From Rhynchonema sp. JSB1_4 (lineage: Eukaryota; Nematoda; Chromadorea; Monhysterida; Xyalidae): 64,000 nucleotides of DNA. Position 1 is the first letter of the stretch. Each line of letters begins with the position of its first letter. The position numbers and the translations under genes were made by a program. Location: positions 1-64,000 of the forward strand of contig JASAMV010001101.1 of NCBI GenBank assembly GCA_030248065.1. Direction: 5' to 3'. The notes beneath the pieces were generated by a model. It was given only the letters and a program-made list of their open reading frames with translations. It searched no databases and was not told the origin of the DNA. Of the stretch, positions 58,701 through 64,000 are shown piece after piece.

Positions 58701-61440
58701 ACATTTCTTTAGTTTAGTGTGTTTCTGGGCAATACGTCGTGTATACGTTGTTATTGGCGCGAAAAAGCTTACAGCTCGAACACAAATTTCAAGGTTTACG
58801 TAAAAGGTCTCGAAGACCGAACCGGAGAACATAGATCAAATTTCATGGTAATTTCAGGACGAAAAATGTACATGTACCATATACAAAGCATCAATTGAGA
58901 TTATGTATGATGTTTGCTCAACCAGCCAGTCTGCTGAGTTGGCTCTTACATGTGTTTGAAATGAAATCACTCTTCGAATGCCGCGGCTATCTCGACCTCT
59001 GTCATGTTACTAGTAGTAGAACTAATGGATTGTGGATCACTCAGCTGGGCCAGCAATGTCAAATAAGTGACGATGAACGATAAAGCCTGCAAACCAATTG
59101 AAATCGTAGCACAGCACATGCAGCAGGTCAAAATTGGACTTGTAGTCCGCCTACCGTTAGGATTAAGCCCTTGTTCACTGGTCCGAAACCACAGAGATTT
59201 ATGCCCTCGACATGCTCGGCCTGCTTCGTAAATGCAACAATGAGTCGGTTGATCTGTAAGAGAACGTTGCAAATACAAACAGAGCAACCACATAAGAAGA
59301 TACTGTTCTATACCTCACGGTCATCGCTCAACCAAAGGCGTTCGCATCTGCTGAGAAGTGACGCTGTGCCATTAATCTAAATAAAGACTTGTTACGTCTG
59401 ATGGTTGTGTGAAAGCCGTAGTTTATGAATAGAACTTACATCTTCGTGAAGGCATGCGAGATACCAAATAATGATGAATAATAGTCCTCCGTATACAAGC
59501 AGCACTGTGAAGAAGTTTGCTAAGCCGTAACCGACGACAATAAAGATAAACAGCAAGATTACCACAACGAAAATCTGTGAGGTGAGACTCAACGCCAAAT
59601 ACAAGGAACATGTTTGGTCCAGTAATTCCAACACGTCGCAAATCTGCGCATGGCGGTCATACAAACGCTTCAGTTCGTCGAAATCTGATTTGATTGTGGG
59701 CTTGTGCGGTTGAGGGAAGCGGTCTGATTGGGCTGCCTTCTCGTGGCCAGACTTTAGTATTTCAATTTCGGCATGCAAGTCCTTTAATGCCAGCCGTACG
59801 GCTTCGGCCAGCATCGTAATCGTTATCGGATAGGGGACAGTCAAAAATAATATGACGAACGCACAAAGCCCAAACGGCAAATTTCCGTACATTGTGAAGA
59901 ATTTTAAGTTGGCGACATCATTTATCATCCAAGAAAACTGCTGAACGCCCCAGAAAATATGACAGATGAATGCAAAAGCCTGTACAGCATACAATCGCCA
60001 ACGGTATTTGTGCACAGCTTGAGTAAATGGCTCCATCATACGCATGTAATTGGCCAATAGACCTGAAATTTCGGTCACTAAAGGAGTTCTATCTTCGGCT
60101 TCTTTGTGGGTTGCAGCCGTGGTCAACGAAGTTATCAGCATTATGTATTGACAAAAAAACTGAAAGCAAAATGATGTGGTACCTTTGTATGCCCAGTAGG
60201 GGACGAACATGTACGTGAACAGCGTGGCACCCATGGTGGTCATATCAATGGAATGAAACGCTGTGGTCAATCGTGGGCCAGCCAAATCCGCTGTTGCAAT
60301 GTGCTCAGTCAGTTTGACAACAGCAAACCCAACAGGGACACAAGTAAAGACAATGCACTGCGCAAGTGCCATTGCTTTTTGCCATGGCTTGATCGGGCGG
60401 TGGCGTTGATGACCGCCTATGATACGAAGGTAGAGCAGACTTGGCCATAGTGCCCAGTCCAGAGAGGACTTGGAGACGGGGCTCATTGTTGTCGGTCACT
60501 TTCCTTGCTAGAGGCTGGCATTTTATTCCAAGCAGCAATTCTTCAGTGCTATTCAACTTTCACATTTAGTAGTAGTAGTAGTACTTTTTTTCGTTTCAGA
60601 CACGAAAAGGGTAAACATCAACAACCGCTCGAGGCGTGACAGTAACGATGAATACCTACGTGTTTACAATTTAGCCGGCACAAATTACATAAAGAGTTAG
60701 AGTCATTTCAACGACTTGGATTCTGCTTACAGTTCGTTGCACCTCCGGGCGACATGACTACATAAACAATTTAGTTCACATTGAAACATGACAACACGCT
60801 CGCTGGATACGCATCAGAGCATTAACATGACATCCACCCAGTAGATTACGGTATGATGTCGGGCAGATACGCGCGTGATCGGTAGTAGAAACGTGAAGAG
60901 TGTCCATACCAGCCAGCAGTAATGTCATTTGGAAAAAATGTGTCTAAAACGTGTGTCTAATCCTTCACCTTATTTTTCAGCCTTCATATGGCGAGATGGT
61001 GGCGTGCGACAGCGGCGAGGTGAGATCAAATGTCATTCGGTACTTGTAAAGTCGCTTACGCTTGTTGTGCATGTGGTGGTGTTTGTAGCGTGTCATTTGG
61101 GGGCTGACAAGTCATAAAGTCAGTGAAAGAAAAAAGTTTTTCCGTTTCTACGGAACGAACTGTTGAGCGAAAAAGTCGAAAACAGATAATATAAAAAATT
61201 GTTATCTCGATTTTACAAAGGCATTTTAGAAGCACACGGCAGTTAAAGATAACCCATCTAGACTGTCCTGAGTCTTTTCAGTGTCCATTCGAATGGTTCC
61301 ACTACGAATGCGTTGGTGTGACACATCCACCTCGAGGCAAATGGATCTGTCCACATTGTGCCGAATCGATGAAACGCCGCAAACAGAGCACATCAAGCAA
61401 TCCGGCTGATTCCAGTGGCAGTTTTGTGGATGTTGATTGA
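46793..61440 (+). CDS. ING3: ING3-type inhibitor of growth protein
   Basis: A subunit of the NuA4/TIP60 histone acetyltransferase complex that binds H3K4me3 through its PHD finger. Thirteen exons, frame-checked: 46793-46820, 46883-46954, 47036-47136, 47194-47356, 47714-47758, 47818-47889, 47952-48133, 48361-48498, 48580-48668, 48761-48891, 48948-49132, 60981-61019, 61282-61440; total 467 residues (human 418). The N-terminal ING helix region starts MLYLEDFLEF and contains LPQDLRDRFTELR and KFKLELEADSPGLTEVLER. The PHD finger reads KWCICQQ | [13 protein letters not shown] | CPFEWFHYECVG...GKWICPHC with all eight zinc ligands. The 11.85-kb intron 49133-60980 splits this finger and holds five antisense receptor genes. 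For the last exon I chose the acceptor before TGTCC at 61282 over one at about 61260, because it restores the family's spacing. Confidence 0.93.
49366..50823 (-). CDS. gustatory-receptor-like 7TM chemoreceptor, copy 1
   Basis: A predicted ligand-gated cation channel of sensory neurons, by family. Exons from the start: 50520-50823, 49855-50444, 49694-49771, 49551-49643, 49366-49482; intron phases 1,0,0,0; 393 residues. Hydrophobic segments are spread over the first two exons. The fourth exon has INLCGLGPINK. The last exon begins ATSFIITYMTLLAQI, matching the TYhhhhhQF signature of insect-type GRs in TM7. Its AATAAA (TTTATT on the plus strand, 49362-49367) overlaps the stop. It sits inside the ING3 intron on the opposite strand. 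Subfamily and ligand are not determinable. Confidence 0.85.
51066..51389. mobile_element. PIF/Harbinger-type MITE, TSD TAA
   Basis: Inverted termini GGGCGGAGTTAGGTTGAACA and, complemented from the right, GGGCGGACTTAGGTTGAGCA, flanked by TAA on both sides. The interior is packed with CCGGAAATATTTCCGG-type palindromes. It lies between receptor copies 1 and 2. Confidence 0.85.
51718..53219 (-). CDS. gustatory-receptor-like 7TM chemoreceptor, copy 2
   Basis: Exons from the start: 52904-53219, 52225-52841, 52061-52144, 51915-52007, 51718-51849; phases 1,0,0,0; 413 residues. Five-exon structure as in copy 1, and close to it in sequence (MLPKFMSMVRFCTNAVYKRR against MLPKFLSVIQPYTNAVYKRR). The fourth exon has INLCGFGPVNK; the last has VITYMTLIAEF, with Glu where the motif has Gln. 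The donor of the third exon is the least certain boundary. By family it is a sensory membrane receptor; the ligand is unknown. Confidence 0.83.
53456..56564 (-). pseudogene. gustatory-receptor-like gene, copy 3, frameshifted
   Basis: All five exons are recognisable: 56267-56564, 55683-56211, 55533-55610, 53649-53741, 53456-53587. The second exon is 529 bp against 590-623 in the other copies, and 529 cannot carry the required phase (2 + 3n). The frame runs into TGA just after CFLVWAFSQLC and resumes in another frame at VVLICAVSATIYPF; about 20-30 residues of a membrane segment are missing. The rest is clean: LCGLGPVNK, then VTYLSLLAQL in the last exon. Intron 3 was expanded by the foldback element at 53774-55517. 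It may be a recent pseudogene, a segregating null allele or an assembly error. Confidence 0.8.
53774..55517. mobile_element. 1.74-kb foldback element with TTAA target (piggyBac-like)
   Basis: The two halves are inverted copies of each other, with arms of about 840-870 bp that I judge roughly 90% identical or better, around a short loop near 54612-54680. The ends read AGGGGCTCCGCCATATATAC and, complemented from the right, AGGGTCTCCGCCATATATAT, between TTAA tetranucleotides (53770-53773 and 55518-55521). Each arm has the same short open frame (starting MTLPQHL, at 53922 plus and 55369 minus). TTAA is the hallmark target of piggyBac-type transposition; no transposase is present. Confidence 0.85.
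56742..58704 (-). CDS. gustatory-receptor-like 7TM chemoreceptor, copy 4
   Basis: Exons from the start: 58398-58704, 57212-57834, 57087-57149, 56919-57017, 56742-56852; phases 1,0,0,0; 400 residues. The second to fourth exons have exactly the lengths of copy 5 (623, 63, 99 bp), so 4 and 5 are sister genes. Landmarks: INLYGFGPVNK in the fourth exon and IVTYLTLLAQF in the last, a perfect TYhhhhhQF motif. Intron 1 contains the element at 57892-58319. Confidence 0.86.
57892..58319. mobile_element. hAT-type MITE in intron 1 of receptor copy 4
   Basis: Inverted ends TAGGGATCGG / CCGATCCCTA; flanks GGCCTGAC and GACCTGAA agree at six of eight bases. ATCGGGTATCGG-type words recur at both ends in one orientation. 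The hairpin TTGCGCGCACCGCGCAG (58100-58115) is at the centre (58105). Confidence 0.78.
58967..60486 (-). CDS. gustatory-receptor-like 7TM chemoreceptor, copy 5
   Basis: Exons from the start: 60183-60486, 59440-60062, 59314-59376, 59155-59253, 58967-59086; phases 1,0,0,0; 402 residues. Intron 1 is 120 bp and happens to be open in frame, so the first two exons also read as one; splicing at G|GTACC...TTTCAG|GT matches the other copies. INLCGFGPVNK and IVTYLTLLAQL are in the C-terminal exons. It is the copy nearest the 3' end of the host ING3 intron, about 500 bp from the PHD exon at 60981. Confidence 0.86.
60487..60980. other. 3' end of the large ING3 intron / upstream of receptor copy 5
   Basis: No gene recognised. 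A short AGT trinucleotide run lies at about 60568-60583. The promoter of receptor copy 5 and perhaps of the whole antisense cluster should be here. Confidence 0.4.
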
Positions 61441-61462
61441 TTGATAGAATATTGATTGATGA

Positions 61463-61818
61463 TTCAGCCACGAACTCATGAGACGACTTTTTTTGAAATT
61501 GGCTTGTGAGGATCCAACAATGTTCCGGTTCCACGTATTTCGGAAATCAAAGAAAGAGAAACGCACGTATTTTTTAAAAAAACGCTCTCCACCTCGGTGC
61601 GTAAATTCCCTTTTAACTCTCAAAACATTTGTGTGTTGAACGACGTTGCTGTTCGCGCAAGCACGCAGCCAATTGAGGTCAGCCAGCTGAAACTTGTCAT
61701 CATCTCCCTCGGCCAATCTCTTTCTTTTGTTTGCAAAAACACGTGTATCTGGAGCATTTTTGAATGCGGCCAAGCAAGCTTCAAAAAAGTCGTCTCATGA
61801 GCTGGTGGCTGGACTGTA
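61463..61818. mobile_element. TATAGTCCAGCCACG-family MITE, copy 3, in the ING3 3' region
   Basis: Left end CAGCCACGAACTCATGAGAC, right end (complement) CAGTCCAGCCACCAGCTCAT. It begins about 22 bp after the ING3 stop, while the nearest AATAAA is at 61876-61881, so it probably forms most of the ING3 3' UTR. Its minus strand keeps the [10 protein letters not shown] and VKREF.HRGGER frame of copy 1. Confidence 0.82.
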
Positions 61819-62053
61819 CTCGTAGTTTGTATATATTTTGATAATATTCTGCCAAGTTTTATGCATTTTGAACACAATAAAAGGAAAGTCTGTATTCGAT
61901 ATGGTTGGTTTTGAGTGGTTCATGGATAGTTCTTTTCAAGAAGCGATTGACCACAAGTCTATTGTTATCTGTCTGTTTTACACATGCACAATTCCGGATA
62001 ATACTGTCAGATTCGGACTGCTATGCTAACTGTTTACATGTCGAAAGGTCAAA
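61819..62053. other. ING3 to TMEM201 intergenic
   Basis: Holds a likely ING3 poly(A) signal (AATAAA, 61876-61881) and the short TMEM201 upstream region. No gene recognised. Confidence 0.45.
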
Positions 62054-64000
62054 ATGAGTGACATATGGACAGCGCTAACTGTTGGGGTTGCTGCGCCCGT
62101 GGCGTTCTTCATCTCGTATCGTCTGTTCTGGTTCATTCGGTTAGTGCCTGTTCATCTAATTGTGACCAACAACCAGCTAGAAATATATCGCCAAACATTT
62201 CGGATTGTTTTCAGTCGTCGCAGCATGGTGACCGTAAACTGTTGGTTCTGCAACACGGACAGTTGTGTGCCGTATGACAATCAAAACAAGTGGCTGTGCG
62301 TGGTGTGCGATCAATATAATGGATTCACTGACGTTGGTGTGGTTTGCTCACTTTTGTTTTATGCCTGAAAAAGTGCTCAATTTGTGTGCTGTTACTTCAA
62401 CGATGTTTTGTTTGTCAGACGGGCGATTACAACCGCGAGCTGCCGGAGATGCGCAACGAACGCTACAACCCGCCTATTCGACCGCAGGTACGGAGATCGT
62501 GTTTATTTCGTCCTTGCCGTAATAATGTTTCACAGAGGTCTGCCATACAACAGGTTCAAGTGAAACGCGAATCTCGGCCTGATGTGTGTGCTGAGCCAAG
62601 CGCGAATGTGCTGTGTAAGACGTGCAACGATAATCAGTTGCTCAAAGTCAGACAGCTGGCGAATTTTGTGCCGACGGATGAGGTGAGAATGTGTGGTTGG
62701 TGCTCATATGATTGGCATACATACGTGCCGCCCTTATTATAGTGGACTCATTGGCACCTGGTCAGGGTTTTTTTTTCAAAATTCACTAGGTGCAACTTAG
62801 GTGCAACCCCCCAATTTTTAGGTGCAAGCTGGCCAAAGTAGGTGCAACCCCTATTTTGGACAAAAAACGCCAATTTTAGGCTTTTTTGCCAGGTTGTGTG
62901 TTCAATGCTATTTGCGTGCTTTTAGAAGTTCAATAAAGTTGTAACGCAATGAATGCCTTTTCCTTTAGCAAAAGCAAACTTTTCAGGGAAAGTTCAACAT
63001 TTTGTAGCACATTTTGTACTAGTTTCATTATTGAGAACCGATTGAGAAGAAAACGAAACAGTAAAATTTTCACGTCACCATATCCACATTTGGGGGTCAC
63101 GTACGAATCAATTACTTTCGCTGTTCATTTACTGTGTGGGTATCTAATACTGTTGTCATGCTCTGCTCTAGTTCTAGTCGGTGTAGTTCCTGGGGGGAGG
63201 GGGGTCCCCTCCTAAGGTACACTAACCGCCGCGACCAAGGTACACCAGTACACTAACCGCCGCACCAGGTACACTAACCGCCGCAATTTTTGCCTAAAAT
63301 AGGCATTTTTAGCCCAAGATGGGCATTTTAGGCCTAAAATGGGTGTTGTCAAAAGTCGCCAAAATACCCTATTTATGGAGAATTTTTTCCAAAAAGGGCA
63401 AAAATACCGTAAAAACCTAAATAGAAGGGGGGGGCTCTATTAACTCACTGACCCCATTTTGGGGGGCTCTATTACGGGGGGGGCTCTATTCCGGGGGGCC
63501 TCTATTAATTCACTGACCCGAACCTGAAAAAATTGTTCCCAAAAATACCTCCAAAAACCCCTAAAAACGGGTTTGAAAGGATGTTTTTTTCGCTTGTAAT
63601 CGCATTTATTCGTGTCTATTGGTCAATAAGAGGCGTATTATATGCTCTGAATGAACAACGAACGTGCATAAATGTACCTGTGCACCACTATCAAGCCTTA
63701 ATACACTACTGTATAGGGGATGTTACTTAGGGGGGGGGCTCTATTCCGGGGGGGGCAGGGTTGGATTAAAAAATTTTTTTATTATCGAACTTTTTTTTTT
63801 AAAAAAAAAAACTTTTTAAAATTTTTTTTTTAAAAATCACTTTTTTTTATTCCGGACCCCCCAAAAAATTGGTTTCTAGAAAAATGAAATTTCTGAAATC
63901 ATGTTACTTAGGTATGTTTTGAGGGACACTAAAGAGAACTTCTCCACTGACTTGCATGTTTATGTCGATCACCTGCGATCTAGCCCATTTGGTCACAACT
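62054..64000 (+). CDS. TMEM201: TMEM201/Ima1-type inner nuclear membrane protein, 5' part
   Basis: An inner-nuclear-membrane protein (SAMP1/NET5, yeast Ima1) linking nuclear envelope, lamina and microtubules. Visible exons: 62054-62139, 62215-62332, 62419-62487, 62554-62682, all frame-consistent; later exons lie beyond the window. An N-terminal membrane segment (VGVAAPVAFFISYRLFWFI) is followed by the Ima1 zinc-binding domain: VNCWFCNTDSCVPYDN, WLCVVCDQYNGF, GDYNRELP and, later, LCKTCNDNQLLKVRQLANFV. The CxxC pairs are complete. Start chosen at the first ATG, directly before the membrane segment, as in the family. The intron after 62682 is long and repeat-filled. Confidence 0.9.
62683..64000. 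repeat. transposon fragments in the last visible TMEM201 intron
   Basis: No exon recognised. A GTGTAGTTCCTGG left end followed by GGTACACTAACCGCCGC words starts near 63179 (same subfamily as 32492-32882; right end not found). A CAGGGTTG terminus with A/T homopolymer runs starts at 63756, matching the hAT element at 17740-18903, and continues past the window edge. GGGGGGCTCTATT words fill 63425-63750. Confidence 0.7.

Noticed and set aside
61246..61281. Upstream acceptor for the last ING3 exon (before GACTGTCCTGAG)
   Set aside because: It would add residues and an extra Cys inside the PHD finger; the acceptor at 61281 restores normal ligand spacing.

Overview
This is nuclear DNA from an invertebrate animal. 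Every recognisable gene is split by short GT-AG introns (mostly 50-200 bp) and belongs to conserved metazoan families: Rab39, CYLD, HHAT, NDUFAF6, BPTF/NURF301, ING3 and TMEM201. A cluster of gustatory-receptor-like (GR) genes has the TYhhhhhQF-type C-terminal motif and the C-terminal phase-0 introns known from arthropod GRs. A protostome, probably an ecdysozoan, fits best; I cannot name the species.

Layout. 1-2690: a higher-order array of a 51-bp minisatellite. 3000-8460: nested miniature transposons (MITEs), no gene. 8672-9500 (+): Rab39. 10632-14613 (+): the deubiquitinase CYLD, convergent with 15231-19632 (-): hedgehog acyltransferase (HHAT/rasp). 20406-21706 (-): NDUFAF6, a complex I assembly factor. 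21.7-26.3 kb: transposon debris. 26289-45936 (+): BPTF/NURF301, preceded in frame by exons that look like a FLYWCH-type zinc finger. 46793-61440 (+): ING3, whose PHD finger is split by an 11.8-kb intron. That intron holds five GR-like genes on the opposite strand (49366-60486), four intact and one frameshifted. 62054 to the window end (+): the 5' part of TMEM201.

The genes do not form one pathway. BPTF (nucleosome remodelling, reads H3K4me3) and ING3 (NuA4/TIP60 complex, reads H3K4me3) are adjacent chromatin readers. HHAT and CYLD are convergent. The GR genes are a tandem family with a shared five-exon structure.

The most unusual content is the transposon population. By matching 8-bp target-site duplications by eye I could delimit more than a dozen non-autonomous hAT-type elements, several nested two to four deep. 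Many share one layout: short terminal inverted repeats (often CAGTG...), a G-run, a family-specific 15-20 bp word repeated in the SAME orientation near both ends, an AT-rich core, and a CpG-rich hairpin close to the exact centre. TA-, TAA- and TTAA-target elements are also present, including a 1.74-kb foldback element.

All calls were made by eye from sequence. Exon boundaries were checked by reading-frame arithmetic where stated.
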